From the NCBI GenBank assembly GCA_016841725.1, contig JAENYP010000007.1, positions 62,001 to 126,000 of the forward strand: DNA of 64,000 bases. Direction: 5' to 3'. Shown here piece by piece: positions 42,952 through 52,363 of the stretch. Position numbers and translations under genes: made by a program. Origin of the DNA: Thermincola carboxydiphila (GTDB lineage: Bacteria; Bacillota; Thermincolia; Thermincolales; UBA2595). Position 1 is the first letter of the stretch. Each line of letters opens with the position of its first letter. Below the pieces are notes generated by a model that was not told the origin of the DNA, did no database searches, and saw only the letters and a list, made by a program, of their open reading frames with translations.

Positions 42952-43317
42952 TTAAAGCTCCATGCGGCTGCCGGGAACTGTCTGCTGTTTGTAGTTATAA
43001 TGTTCACCGGCATAAGCGGAGTCGATCTGCCGCCATTTGTTCCCATATAGGCTCATCTGTTCCTCCCAGAGGCCGCCGCACAATGGGCATTTTAGCAAAA
43101 CAATATTTTCCGGGCGCAGCATGGCCAGGACCTGCCATTTTGGCCTGGAAGTACCGCATGTACAGTCAGTGGTCCCCCATCCGGTGTATTCCCTCAGTAT
43201 ACTCATACTCCGGGCATTTTTCTTTACCTGAATTTTCAGCTTGCGGTTGAAAATTATTAATACCCAGATGATAGCAAGAATTATAAAAAGCATCACTGAT
43301 TTAATCATCTGGCTCAC
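42952..43317 (-). CDS. Membrane-anchored protein with Cys-pair zinc-like motif
   Basis: A 121-residue protein with one N-terminal helix (SVMLFIILAIIWVLIIF), a basic region, then cysteines DCTCGTS and CPLCGGLWEEQM, which could bind a metal. Its gene overlaps the EamA gene start region by 17 bases. Function unknown. Confidence 0.72.
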   Translation of the reverse strand: MSQMIKSVMLFIILAIIWVLIIFNRKLKIQVKKNARSMSILREYTGWGTTDCTCGTSRPKWQVLAMLRPENIVLLKCPLCGGLWEEQMSLYGNKWRQIDSAYAGEHYNYKQQTVPGSRMEL

Positions 43318-43759
43318 CTTTTACATTGACTTCAGTCCTATACACTTCCGGGACGCCCCCTGATACCTGGGTATCATCCTGTGGTTTGCTATAGGAAACC
43401 AGCACTACCCCGGCAATTATCACAAGTACGCCTATCCAGCGAATCATTGGAACAGCTTCTTTGAACAATAGCCAGGCAGCTATCACTCCGATAATATAGG
43501 CCATACTCTGCATAGGATAAGCATAACTTAACTCCGCCCTGGACAGGACAATGAACCAGATAACTGTTGCCACCACATACAGAGCAAGACCTGCAAGGAT
43601 AAAAGGGGACAGGGCAACTCGCAGCATATTATCCAGAGAGAGTCCGCCCTCCCTTGTCAGGCCTATCTTCCAAAGTATCTGCCCAGAGGTGAGCAGAACA
43701 ACATTAATAACTATCAACAGGATTGTTTTCAATCTTTTCCCCCCTGTTAACAGATTCAT
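43301..43759 (-). CDS. EamA/SMR-type four-helix transporter
   Basis: A 152-residue protein with four helices and an EamA-like pattern: VVLLTSGQILWKIGL, VLSRAELSYAYPMQSMAYIIGVIAAWLLFKEAVPMIRWIGVLVIIAGV. Members of this size include lipid-linked sugar flippases (ArnE-like). It lies in an overlapping run with DUF2304 and GT2, so it may move a polyprenyl-phosphate sugar. Starts inside the DUF2304 gene's end (56-base overlap). Confidence 0.8.
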   Translation of the reverse strand: MNLLTGGKRLKTILLIVINVVLLTSGQILWKIGLTREGGLSLDNMLRVALSPFILAGLALYVVATVIWFIVLSRAELSYAYPMQSMAYIIGVIAAWLLFKEAVPMIRWIGVLVIIAGVVLVSYSKPQDDTQVSGGVPEVYRTEVNVKGEPDD

Positions 43760-44096
43760 AAAGGTCTTCCAGCTTCTTATTTAGTACCCCAATCTCCTGA
43801 GCCAGCCGGACGTTCTGGTTGTGTATTCTTGAAATAATTACAGAATAATGGAGTATCAGGGCAAAAGAGAACAGAATACCTACAATAAACAGCAGTGAAG
43901 GCGCATAAAAGATCCCCAGCTGCTCGGCAAGCCTTTCAATTAAACCCCGCCACAAAGTTAGTGTCAACATAATCCCGCCGACAAACAGCCACAATAGGGA
44001 ATACTGCTCTTTAAGCCTTTTGCTGCGGACAAGCTCAAGAACAATGACAAGGAATCCCAGGCTGAACAAAGCTGAAAACAAAAATATGTTAATCAT
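43704..44096 (-). CDS. DUF2304 membrane protein
   Basis: A 130-residue protein with three helices and the DUF2304 shape (LFSALFSLGFLVIVLELVRSKRLKEQYSLLWLFVGGIMLTL), then a coiled-coil-like end (NVRLAQEIGVLNKKLEDLYESVN). DUF2304 proteins accompany dolichyl-phosphate-mannose-type glycosyltransferases, as here. Stop is 6 bases before the GT2 gene end region. Confidence 0.87.
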   Translation of the reverse strand: MINIFLFSALFSLGFLVIVLELVRSKRLKEQYSLLWLFVGGIMLTLTLWRGLIERLAEQLGIFYAPSLLFIVGILFSFALILHYSVIISRIHNQNVRLAQEIGVLNKKLEDLYESVNRGEKIENNPVDSY

Positions 44097-44101
44097 TATG
44101 C

Positions 44102-44851
44102 TTAAGCCTCCTTTTTATGTACCCTAAGCAGATTCATGAAAATTGCCAGCAGTACCTTAATCATGTAATATACCGATCTGATGGGTGTTATTGATGACCT
44201 GCCATATTCCCGGGGCGCCATAGTAACAGGCACTTCTCTAATGGAAAATCCGCTCTTTTTGAGCAGAACCAGGGCTTCTACTTCCGGGTAGTCTGTGGGA
44301 TAGTTATTGACAAAAAACTTGATGACCCGTTTACTCACTGCCCGGTAGCCGCTGGTGGTGTCTTTCAAAGGCTGTCTGGTAATTAGTGAAACTACGGCAG
44401 AAAAAACTACCATTCCCATTTTACGGGCCAAGGGAGTTTTATACCCGGTCTTGGCAACATACCGCGAACCTAATACCATATCGGCTTCACCCCTGAGCAC
44501 AGGTCCGATAATCTGCAGCAGGTCTTCAGGGTTATGCTGACCGTCAGCATCCACCTGTATGGCAACATCATAATTGTTTTTATAGGCAAATAGGTAGCCG
44601 GTCTGAACTGCCCCGCCTATTCCAAGATTGAAGGGGAGGTCAATGACATTGGCCCCTGCCTCTCTGGCAACTGCCGAGGTCGCATCCTCGGAACCGTCAT
44701 TAATCACAATCACGTCTACCCCGGCAAATTGACGGATCCTGCCAACAATTCCGGGAAGGTTTGGTTCCTCGTTAAAGGCAGGAATAATGACAAGTACTCT
44801 CCTGTTTTTTAATAAATCATTATTCAGTAAAGCGCTATTATCGTCTCGCAT
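44102..44851 (-). CDS. Glycosyltransferase family 2 (DPM1-like)
   Basis: ATG 44851 chosen for GGGGGACAAG. The 249-residue product has VLVIIPAFNEEPNLPGIV, VIVINDGSEDATS, QVDADGQHNPEDL (DxD) and SRYVAKTGYKTPLARKMG, the pattern of polyprenyl-phosphate mannose/glucose synthases. Followed by DUF2304 and an EamA protein, it probably makes and exports a lipid-linked sugar for wall or glycan decoration (inference). Confidence 0.92.
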   Translation of the reverse strand: MRDDNSALLNNDLLKNRRVLVIIPAFNEEPNLPGIVGRIRQFAGVDVIVINDGSEDATSAVAREAGANVIDLPFNLGIGGAVQTGYLFAYKNNYDVAIQVDADGQHNPEDLLQIIGPVLRGEADMVLGSRYVAKTGYKTPLARKMGMVVFSAVVSLITRQPLKDTTSGYRAVSKRVIKFFVNNYPTDYPEVEALVLLKKSGFSIREVPVTMAPREYGRSSITPIRSVYYMIKVLLAIFMNLLRVHKKEA

Positions 44852-45004
44852 CTTGTCCCCCATATTGCAGTAAATTAATCACAAACCCTTTTATCTGGGT
44901 AATATAGCCAATACTCTCTGAAACTATTATACAATAATGAGGCGATTTGGGGAAATACTTATACAAGGACCATCTATTAATTATGTTCAGAAAGGAGATC
45001 TGTT

Positions 45005-45139
45005 ATGAAAAAGCAACCAAAGACAAAGGCTGCCGGAGTACACAAAGAAAAAGAGACTACACGGGAAAAGCCATATAAAATGACTTATAGTGAGACATAT
45101 GCAGAACCCGTGGGAATGGGTCCGGTAAAAAAGAAGTAA
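45005..45139 (+). CDS. Short basic protein (44 residues)
   Basis: ATG at 45005 follows AGAAAGGAGATCTGTT, a strong site. The product is rich in Lys (MKKQPKTKAAGVHKEKETTREKPYKMTY...) and ends GMGPVKKK. It stands alone on the plus strand between two minus-strand genes. No family recognised; too short for many gene finders. Confidence 0.65.
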   Translation: MKKQPKTKAAGVHKEKETTREKPYKMTYSETYAEPVGMGPVKKK

Positions 45140-45143
45140 ATTT

Positions 45144-45548
45144 CTACCTGAGTAATTTCTTAAGAAACTCATGGGCCTGTTCGAAAAGGAGACCAACCAC
45201 AAACCAGACCGGAGCATAATCAAGCCTGATAAGGCCTCCCACCGAATACGGGGAATGACCGGAATAATCCCAGGGAATCCTGCCAACAGCCATTTTGATA
45301 ATTAGGCCGGAAGCAAACTCCATTGCGAAAATCACCAGTACCCAGATCATTCCTCTGGCAGGCCATTTAAGCCCTCTAATGCTTTCATGAACAGGTTCCA
45401 ATAGAAATGCGGCTCCATAAATAGGGAACATCCAGATATAACTGAATCCCCGGAGGCTGTAATCACCTCTGAGCATTGAACCGCCGCCTGTCCAGATTAT
45501 TTCCATGGCTACACCTAAAAGGCCGTAAAATAGAATTCGGTATTTCAT
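45144..45548 (-). CDS. ABC-transporter type IV-like membrane protein (PF06541 type)
   Basis: A 134-residue protein with four helices. FPIYGAAFLLEPVHESIRG, LVIFAMEFASGLIIKMAVGRIPWDYSGHSPYSVGGLIRLDYAPVWFVVG match the family whose signature is W-D-Y-S/NGLIRLDY, in Firmicutes described as putative ABC-transporter type IV. Its biochemical role is not established. Convergent with the 44-residue gene. Confidence 0.85.
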   Translation of the reverse strand: MKYRILFYGLLGVAMEIIWTGGGSMLRGDYSLRGFSYIWMFPIYGAAFLLEPVHESIRGLKWPARGMIWVLVIFAMEFASGLIIKMAVGRIPWDYSGHSPYSVGGLIRLDYAPVWFVVGLLFEQAHEFLKKLLR

Positions 45549-45584
45549 GTAAATATTTTTTGTCCGGAACGGTCAAAATATGCC

Positions 45585-46499
45585 TTACTTATCCTTCCGG
45601 GCAGCGATATATCCGTTGTCCATCAAAATTCGGGTGCCCTCCCAGCCTCTGACAAAACTAATGAACTTCAGGGCATTCCCTGCCGGTTGCCCTTTTGTTA
45701 CAAAGGCCAGCTCCTTGATATAAGGATAATCCCCGTTTAAGACCATTTCGTACCTGGGGCTTACCCCATTTATGTTTAGCATGGGGGTTCCGGGGTATTC
45801 AAGAGTTACCGCACCCAGGTCTGTCCATCCAATACTGTACGGTATGGACCTAATGGCCTCATTCATTGCCTGATCGGTCCTTAATAGAACTGCCTCAGGC
45901 AGGTTGCCGGCTTTCTCAAAACCCTTTAGGCAGTTGTTCCATACAAGCCGGGATGAGTCTGACAGCTCTCTGGTAAGAACAACAATTTCATGGTCAGGTC
46001 CGCCAACTTCCTTCCAATTAGTAATTTTGGCAGTGTAAATCCCCAGCAGCTGTTCTTCGGTAAGGTTGTCAATATTAACATTATTATTGACGGCAAAACT
46101 TAACAGAACCCTGGCATAGGGGATGTATTCCAGCCCAAGTTCACGCTCTGCAGGCAGGAATTCACGGGCAGTCAGGCCGATATCAATTAAGCCTTCATTG
46201 ACGCTCTTGATGCCCCCGGTGGAACCCAGGCTTTCCGGTATCTCCACCCCAATACCGGGATACCGCTCCATAAAAGCCCGGGCCAACACTCTGGTAATTG
46301 GCAGGTTTGACCCGGAACCCCCTACCATGAGAATAGTCCTTTGGGAGCCCGGTGCCCTGGATTGATTCAACTGAGCCTTACTTTCTGCAGCTTTAATTTC
46401 CGCAGCTTTGTCGCTGCCCCAGCATCCTGAAACTGCCAGTATTATGAAGGTTAGTATAGCTGTACATATAAATGCAGTTAAAACCCTTCTTCTATCCAT
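45585..46499 (-). CDS. PstS-like periplasmic-binding lipoprotein
   Basis: A 304-residue phosphate-type ligand-binding protein with a lipoprotein signal (FIILAVSGCWGS, lipidated Cys about residue 26). It then reads TILMVGGSGSNLPITRVLARAF, LGSTGGIKSVNEGLIDIGLTAREF and EIVVLTRELSDSSRLVWNN, as in PstS. No pst permease or ATPase is adjacent. Instead it is 17 bases downstream of the GGEEF/HD-GYP gene, in the same direction. Ligand may be phosphate or another oxyanion. Confidence 0.85.
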   Translation of the reverse strand: MDRRRVLTAFICTAILTFIILAVSGCWGSDKAAEIKAAESKAQLNQSRAPGSQRTILMVGGSGSNLPITRVLARAFMERYPGIGVEIPESLGSTGGIKSVNEGLIDIGLTAREFLPAERELGLEYIPYARVLLSFAVNNNVNIDNLTEEQLLGIYTAKITNWKEVGGPDHEIVVLTRELSDSSRLVWNNCLKGFEKAGNLPEAVLLRTDQAMNEAIRSIPYSIGWTDLGAVTLEYPGTPMLNINGVSPRYEMVLNGDYPYIKELAFVTKGQPAGNALKFISFVRGWEGTRILMDNGYIAARKDK

Positions 46500-46515
46500 T
46501 TACCATACCCCTCTC

Positions 46516-48750
46516 TCAGGAGACCATTCTAGATGCATCGAAATCGATATTTTCCAGAATCCGCAAAAATGTCTCCACAATAACGGGGTCAAAATCCGTC
46601 CCGGAACACCTGACCATTTCCTCCCTTGCCTGCTGGAAAGTCCTTTTTTTCTGGTACGGGCGTAAGGAGGTCATCGCATCAAAACTGTCAGCTACCTTGA
46701 GAATTCTGGCAGAGAGTGGAATCTCTTCTCCGGCAAGCCCCGCGGGATAACCACCTCCGTTAAAACTCTCATGATGGTATAAGACCAAAGGGGCAACTTC
46801 AATCAGGGAATCGACGGATTTTACTATCTCAGCTCCCCATTCCGGGTGGCGCTGCAGTAATCCCAACTCATCCCGGGACAGTTCTCCAGTTTTATTTAAC
46901 AGCTCTCTGTCTATCTCAATCTTGCCAATGTCATGCAGGTAGGCACCAATCTTTATTGTTTTTAGTGTGGACTCATCCAGGTCCATGGCCTCTGCAATAA
47001 GGAGCGCATACCTGGCTACCCTTTCCGAATGCCCATAGGTGTACTTATCCTTTGAATTTATCATCGATATAAACGTTTTAATGGTATTAATACGCTCATG
47101 TTCGGCTTCATTAACCACACGCTTGAGTTCATCCAATACCGAATAATAGATAACCACCCTGTTCCTATTGGTGTTTTTAGCCTTGTAAAGAGCATCATCA
47201 GCCATTTTTATCAGATCATCCTGCCTGGTGGCATTGACCGGCGCCGCAGCAATCCCGGCGGAAACACTCAAAATGCCGCCAGGCTGAGTATCCCGACCCT
47301 CAAAGGGGAAGCCTTCCACCTCCTGCCTGATACGCTCACACACGGAATAAGCCTCTTCAGGCGCGGTATCAATCAAAATGATGGCAAATTCCTCTCCACC
47401 GTAACGGGCGGCGATATCCACACCCCTGATATTCCTCTTAATAATCTGTCCCAGGACCTGAATGACCTTGTCGCCGGCCGGATGGCCCTGGCTGTCGTTA
47501 TATTTTTTAAAATAGTCAATATCCATCATTACCAGGGAAAGGGGATACTTGAAACGCTCGGCGCGGTTTAATTCCTCCCTGAGGCGCTGCTGAAAATAAC
47601 GGTGATTATATAAACCCGCTAAGCCGTCTACAGTGGCCAGCAATTCAGCCTCATCGAGCCTGGCCTTAATCTTATCAGCCATAAAGTTTATTGCCTTGCC
47701 AAGCTGCCCCAGTTCGTCCCCGGTCAATACCCTGATTCTCCTGCTTAAGTCTCCATTGGTGATCGCAGTTGTTACTGTCAGCATATTCGTCAGCGGCCTG
47801 AGGATTAACTCTGCCAGCAGGAAACTGCTTAAGAAAATCAGGACTCCGGCTGCAATCGTAATTCTTATAATATCATGTGATAATTCTACCTTGGCTGCAA
47901 GCAGGTATTCATTTGGCACCATTACGGAAATTTTGCCGTCATCACCTATTTCCTCCCAGGCATTGAGGTACTCATTCCGGTCTCCGGAAACCACAACCCG
48001 GAAATCGCCGCCTTCCATTGAAGCAATCAGCTGTGGCATGATTTCGGCACGGGTCTCCAGGGTAAGAGTTGAAGCAGCCAGCTTACCCGCATGAAATATA
48101 TTAATTTCCACGCCAGACCTGTCCTTAATTCCTGCAAGTTCCGGATCACCTATATGACGGTCAACCACCAGAGCGCCAATAGGGACTTTCAACCCGTAAC
48201 TGGTCGGGTCAAAATGAATAGGTGAGGCTGCATAAAGTTCCAGACCGTTCCCGGTAACACTAAAATTCGAACCGGTAACTCCCTCTATAGCACGATCAAG
48301 AAGGCGGCCTTCAGCTGAATTACCTTCTGATGCCCGGTTGAACAATTCAACTATGATTTCTTTATTCCGGCCAAAAATCTGTATTTTCTGATGTCCGGAA
48401 TAGTACTTGGCAGGGGCCAGCAATTCATAAAGCAATTTCTTGTTATTCCCGGCTACTGCCTTTTCCAGTTCCGGAGAATCTGCCAGCAGCCGGGCATAGG
48501 CTTCAAGGCTAGCTGTCTCCTTCCTGAAATCTTCGATAGTCCCGGCCAGCACGCCATAAGCCTTTTCCTGCTGCATTTCTTCAATTTTGGTATCCACCAG
48601 GTTCATAGCATAATAGGAAATAGCAGCAATAATAGAAAAAGTAACAATAAAGAAAGGGATAAAGATCTTCGTCCTTAGCCCTATGGAATATTTATACTCC
48701 AACCGGTTTGTCAAATCAAATAAAGCCTGGTTTATTTTTTTGAAAGCCAT
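46516..48750 (-). CDS. Membrane diguanylate cyclase / HD-GYP phosphodiesterase
   Basis: ATG 48750 chosen (GGGGGAGAGACC); product 744 residues. A membrane helix near 30-50 and another near 305-325 flank an extracytoplasmic dCache-type sensor domain. Then a HAMP (about 325-375), a GGDEF domain with intact RYGGEEFAII, preceded by RGVD I-site five residues before, and an HD-GYP domain (YGHSERVARYALLIAEAMD, YLHDIGKIEIDREL, LYHHESFNGGGYPAGLAGE). Both synthesis and hydrolysis of c-di-GMP are possible. It begins a two-gene unit with the PstS-like protein. Confidence 0.93.
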   Translation of the reverse strand: MAFKKINQALFDLTNRLEYKYSIGLRTKIFIPFFIVTFSIIAAISYYAMNLVDTKIEEMQQEKAYGVLAGTIEDFRKETASLEAYARLLADSPELEKAVAGNNKKLLYELLAPAKYYSGHQKIQIFGRNKEIIVELFNRASEGNSAEGRLLDRAIEGVTGSNFSVTGNGLELYAASPIHFDPTSYGLKVPIGALVVDRHIGDPELAGIKDRSGVEINIFHAGKLAASTLTLETRAEIMPQLIASMEGGDFRVVVSGDRNEYLNAWEEIGDDGKISVMVPNEYLLAAKVELSHDIIRITIAAGVLIFLSSFLLAELILRPLTNMLTVTTAITNGDLSRRIRVLTGDELGQLGKAINFMADKIKARLDEAELLATVDGLAGLYNHRYFQQRLREELNRAERFKYPLSLVMMDIDYFKKYNDSQGHPAGDKVIQVLGQIIKRNIRGVDIAARYGGEEFAIILIDTAPEEAYSVCERIRQEVEGFPFEGRDTQPGGILSVSAGIAAAPVNATRQDDLIKMADDALYKAKNTNRNRVVIYYSVLDELKRVVNEAEHERINTIKTFISMINSKDKYTYGHSERVARYALLIAEAMDLDESTLKTIKIGAYLHDIGKIEIDRELLNKTGELSRDELGLLQRHPEWGAEIVKSVDSLIEVAPLVLYHHESFNGGGYPAGLAGEEIPLSARILKVADSFDAMTSLRPYQKKRTFQQAREEMVRCSGTDFDPVIVETFLRILENIDFDASRMVS

Positions 48751-48878
48751 GGTCTCTCCCCCCACTGGCACTTCGCAAAAACACTTCACATTACATCTTA
48801 TAATACGTTCTATTTCTATTTATTACGACTATATCCTCCTTTTACCCATAGTAGTAATTGTTATTATATGTCTTAATA

Positions 48879-49706
48879 CTACCCTCTGACATCATAAATA
48901 TCTAGTCGGCGGTGCTTCAGGAGGGGAAACTCCCTGCGTACCTGTTCTGCTTTTTGGGAATCAATTTCAACTGTCAATAATCCTTCTTTTTCTTCCAAGG
49001 CCCCGATTACCTGACCCCAGGGATCAGCCGCCATGGAGTGACCGTAAGCTACATATGAAGCAGCTTCATTCCTCGCCGGCGCTATTCCGGCAACGTAAAA
49101 CTGGTTGTCAACCGCCCTCATCCTGATGGACAGTTCCCAGTGAGCCGGACCGGAAACCATATTAAAGGCGGCAGGCACAACCATCAAGACAGCGCCCTGT
49201 AAAGTCATCAACCTGGCAAGTTCCGGAAAACGAATATCATAGCAGATTCCAACGCCTATTTTCCCCAGGGATGTGTTCACAACCGTTATCTCATTCCCTG
49301 CACCCAGGGTATCTGACTCTTTAAACCGCAGTTTCCCCGTAATGTCAACATCAAAAAGGTGTATTTTCCGGTGCCTGGCCAGGAGACTGCCGTCCGGTCC
49401 GAAAACAAAACACGTATTATATATGTGGTCATCCTCCTTTTCGGGAATCGACCCGCCAAATACATAAATCTTATTTGCTGCCGCCGCTTCTGAAAGCATC
49501 CTGATGGTTTCCCCTGCGGGGTATGACTCAGCAAATAAAGGAAATGCCTTGCTGTCATACGGACAGTTAAACATCTCAGGAAGGGCAACTGCTTTTGCAC
49601 CCTGTGCCGCAGCTTCCCTGATCATGTCCCCGGCCCTGATTAAGTTCCGGTCTTTATCATCACTTACCATGTTTTGAATAATCCCTAACACCCATTTGTC
49701 CTGCAA
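48879..49706 (-). CDS. Carbon-nitrogen hydrolase (nitrilase superfamily)
   Basis: A 275-residue amidase of the Nit2/omega-amidase type. The catalytic triad is visible: Glu in VALPEMFNCPYD, Lys in RHRKIHLFDV, Cys in GVGICYDIRFPELAR. It hydrolyses small amides. Gene stands alone. Substrate not predictable with certainty; omega-amidase or deaminated-glutathione amidase are the closest guesses. Confidence 0.9.
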   Translation of the reverse strand: MQDKWVLGIIQNMVSDDKDRNLIRAGDMIREAAAQGAKAVALPEMFNCPYDSKAFPLFAESYPAGETIRMLSEAAAANKIYVFGGSIPEKEDDHIYNTCFVFGPDGSLLARHRKIHLFDVDITGKLRFKESDTLGAGNEITVVNTSLGKIGVGICYDIRFPELARLMTLQGAVLMVVPAAFNMVSGPAHWELSIRMRAVDNQFYVAGIAPARNEAASYVAYGHSMAADPWGQVIGALEEKEGLLTVEIDSQKAEQVRREFPLLKHRRLDIYDVRG

Positions 49707-49742
49707 TAAAATTCACCCCTTGTAGTAAAATACAGACCTGCT

Positions 49743-50546
49743 TTAGTCAAGCAGGCCCGAACTGATAGTGACAGCCGTTACCCGGCCTTCACCGTTAATA
49801 TCCAGTAATAGTCTGTAATCCTTTTTATCCATAAGGGTATACGTCCACAGATTGGTGCTCACGGCCCCTGCCTTGCCCAGTTTCCTGATGACCTCCTCCC
49901 GGGAATCGCCAACCACTATCCCGCCGGGACCGGGACAATCCTTCTCAGATGCAGTCACCCTGACCACCACACTGTTCTTATCATAGATGACTTCCATTCC
50001 CTCATAACTGTCTGTTCTCAAAGTCTGCTGTACCCGGTTATCCCATTTCCTTCGTGTCTTTTGGGGACTGCCGCCGGCCTCTTTGGCTTGATTCCGGGTC
50101 ATATCAAGGCCTATACCTGAGATTTTCATATCCTTTTCCTGTATATCAAGGGCCCTGCCAGACTCGGCTTCGACCTGAAAATATTTGGTTTCCGGAACCC
50201 GGTCAGGATACCTCTCAGTGACCTCAATCAGCCAGACAGGGTAGTCATCTGACGGTTCACGGTCTATCTCAAAGGTCAGGGTGGTTCCATCAAGCTCAGA
50301 TACCCGAATCAGGTTGTTTACCCAGGGGACATTCTTCACAGCGCTGACAGCCTCTTCAGCAGTTACGTATTTTCGGGTGTTGTCATCTGTACTGCCAGCC
50401 CGGTCTTTCTGACCCTCTGCACCTGCCAGCCCCGCAGGTGTCCTCTCCCTGCCTGACCAAATCAGTTCATAAACCGGTTCTGAGTAATAACCTGTGAGCA
50501 AACCTGAAATCATGATAACTAATACTAACATTATTCTTTTTAACAA
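49743..50546 (-). CDS. Exported protein with PepSY-like region, unknown
   Basis: A 267-residue protein with one N-terminal membrane helix (MLVLVIMISGLLTGYYSEP) and a soluble extracytoplasmic part. Residues about 60-130 (KYVTAEEAVSAVKNVPWV...ETKYFQVEAESGRALDI) resemble a PepSY/YpeB-like fold; the rest (GGIVVGDSREEVIRKLGK) looks like a stalk-copper-type repeat. No clear family; function unknown. Confidence 0.65.
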   Translation of the reverse strand: MLKRIMLVLVIMISGLLTGYYSEPVYELIWSGRERTPAGLAGAEGQKDRAGSTDDNTRKYVTAEEAVSAVKNVPWVNNLIRVSELDGTTLTFEIDREPSDDYPVWLIEVTERYPDRVPETKYFQVEAESGRALDIQEKDMKISGIGLDMTRNQAKEAGGSPQKTRRKWDNRVQQTLRTDSYEGMEVIYDKNSVVVRVTASEKDCPGPGGIVVGDSREEVIRKLGKAGAVSTNLWTYTLMDKKDYRLLLDINGEGRVTAVTISSGLLD

Positions 50547-50640
50547 GTTTAATAACCCCCCGGCAGTTGTTTTGTCAAGAATCTACCTTTTGACAAATAT
50601 TCCTAATATAAAATTATTCAACACCGGGCGGCCATTTCCT

Positions 50641-51765
50641 TCAAAACCGGGGTTGATTTTCCGTAGCTTTTCCCCTCCTGATAAGCCCATAAGCAAGGCC
50701 AAGCAGCAGCAGCAGGCCCGCATACCCCACTGCCGGATAAACTGTCCTTACCAAAGTTGAAAAACCCAGCAGACTTGCCAGGAATGCAGCAACAGCCGTA
50801 CCTATAATATAGTACCTTGCTCCGGGACTCTCCTCAGGGGTCAGCCTGACTGTAAAACCATAGAGACTTCCCACAGCTGTTGTATAAATTTCTGCCAGAA
50901 GAACTATGCTATAAAAAGTTCTGAACACGGGACTCAGGGTTCCGGCCACATACAACATGGGAATTTCAAACCTTCCCGCTGTGGGAAGATTGGGAGCCAG
51001 AGCCAAAAGAATGGCCGCTGCCCCAAGTCCCAAACCGATACCGCCGAGGATTGCCCCCTTTGCCAAGAGTCCGGGACGATTGTAGCTGGCTCCTGTCGGC
51101 GCCAGAACAGCCACAGCCATTACCAGATTGTACGACACATACAGCACCGCCGCCAGAGGCCAGAAAGGCACAGCCGCTTTAAAGGGAACTGTGCCAATAA
51201 CCGGGTTAGCAAAAAAATCCTTATTAATCACTGTCCACACAGCCATACCCACTACTGAGGCTAATAATACCGGTACAACCATGCTTATGGAGGTGATCAC
51301 ACCTCTAAGTCCCAGCATTACGGTCGCTACCGTTACGGCTGCCATAACGGCGCTGCCAATGACAGACGGCCATTGGAACTGCTCGGCAAAGATTGCCCCG
51401 GCACCGGCAGCCATTGCCGTAAAAGCCCCAAAGAGGAAAAATGTGATTACATAGTCAATCACTGTGCCCACCCAGCGTCCCCCGATATGTCTTATTACTT
51501 CAAGGTGTGATTTGGCTCTGAGCCTCATTCCCATATCAAGGATTGCCCAGCCAAAGAGACCGAACATAGCAGTTGCGGCCAGCAGCCCGCCAAAACCCAA
51601 CAGACCGAACTTCCCGAAAAACTGCAGTACTTCCTGTCCCGAAGCAAAACCGGCCCCCACTACCGTGCCGACATATGTTGCTGCAATTTTAAAAACAGAT
51701 AAGCCGGGGGCTTCCCTGACCTTATTTTCCGCATTATTACCGGCAACTTGTTTCACCTCATCCAA
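50641..51765 (-). CDS. YkvI-type membrane protein (amino-acid permease-like)
   Basis: A 374-residue protein with about ten helices. It starts LSVFKIAATYVGTVVGAGFASGQEVLQFFGKFG, the YkvI family opening, which resembles LeuT-fold permeases. TTG start; GGAGGCAGC lies 10 bases upstream. Followed 5' by a small CBO0543-type protein with a 2-base gap, so the two are coupled. Transport substrate unknown. Confidence 0.8.
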   Translation of the reverse strand: MDEVKQVAGNNAENKVREAPGLSVFKIAATYVGTVVGAGFASGQEVLQFFGKFGLLGFGGLLAATAMFGLFGWAILDMGMRLRAKSHLEVIRHIGGRWVGTVIDYVITFFLFGAFTAMAAGAGAIFAEQFQWPSVIGSAVMAAVTVATVMLGLRGVITSISMVVPVLLASVVGMAVWTVINKDFFANPVIGTVPFKAAVPFWPLAAVLYVSYNLVMAVAVLAPTGASYNRPGLLAKGAILGGIGLGLGAAAILLALAPNLPTAGRFEIPMLYVAGTLSPVFRTFYSIVLLAEIYTTAVGSLYGFTVRLTPEESPGARYYIIGTAVAAFLASLLGFSTLVRTVYPAVGYAGLLLLLGLAYGLIRRGKATENQPRF

Positions 51766-51767
51766 TA

Positions 51768-52244
51768 CTATGCTGCCTCCTTTTTATCCAATACCCCGGA
51801 AGTTTTAAGAATATAATAGGCCACCGCTGTGTGGGCCAGCAGCGCTACCGGCAGTGTTAAAATACTGTTCCAGCCGTTATATATAAGATATCCGGACCGG
51901 AACAGCCAGTGAACAAATAACCCCGTCAGGAGTGTGAAACCTGCCAGGTAAGCAAGGACTTCCCTTTGGGTGTTCAGGTATTTCATAAAATATGAAAACA
52001 CAATTACCTCCGGAAGCCACGCCAGGCCTATAAACCAGGGAATTCCGGCGAAGGAAAAAATACCGGTATATCGGAACCTCCAAAACCCAAATACCGGTGT
52101 CAACAGTCCCAGAATAATAACAGCCTGACCGAAGCCTCCGATAATGCCAACAGGAAACAGTCTTATAATTGCCCGGCGGGGTACAAATATAAGCATTACG
52201 AGCGTAAACAGGATAAACAGGTTAACCCAGAACAACCCATCCAT
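51768..52244 (-). CDS. CBO0543-like membrane protein
   Basis: ATG 52244 chosen (AAGGATGTGGAAG); 158 residues, five helices (VNLFILFTLVMLIFVPRRAIIRLFPVGIIGGFGQAVIILG, then FAGIPWFIGLAWLPEVIVFSYFM). The clostridial CBO0543 style is recognisable. Coupled to the YkvI gene by a 2-base gap. Function unknown. Confidence 0.72.
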   Translation of the reverse strand: MDGLFWVNLFILFTLVMLIFVPRRAIIRLFPVGIIGGFGQAVIILGLLTPVFGFWRFRYTGIFSFAGIPWFIGLAWLPEVIVFSYFMKYLNTQREVLAYLAGFTLLTGLFVHWLFRSGYLIYNGWNSILTLPVALLAHTAVAYYILKTSGVLDKKEAA

Positions 52245-52326
52245 CTTCCACATCCTTTCTGCTGCCATCAATCTGCTGACATCCCTATGCTGCTATTTTT
52301 CTTCCCACCAAACCTATTTATACGAA

Positions 52327-52363
52327 AATTTGAGAGGCGGGTAATCTACCCGCCTCTCAAATT
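52327..52363. terminator. Terminator between PaaI-type and CBO0543-like genes
   Basis: A perfect 17-bp stem (AATTTGAGAGGCGGGTA with TACCCGCCTCTCAAATT) with a 3-nt loop, flanked by A/T. The PaaI stop lies in its right arm. Confidence 0.88.
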
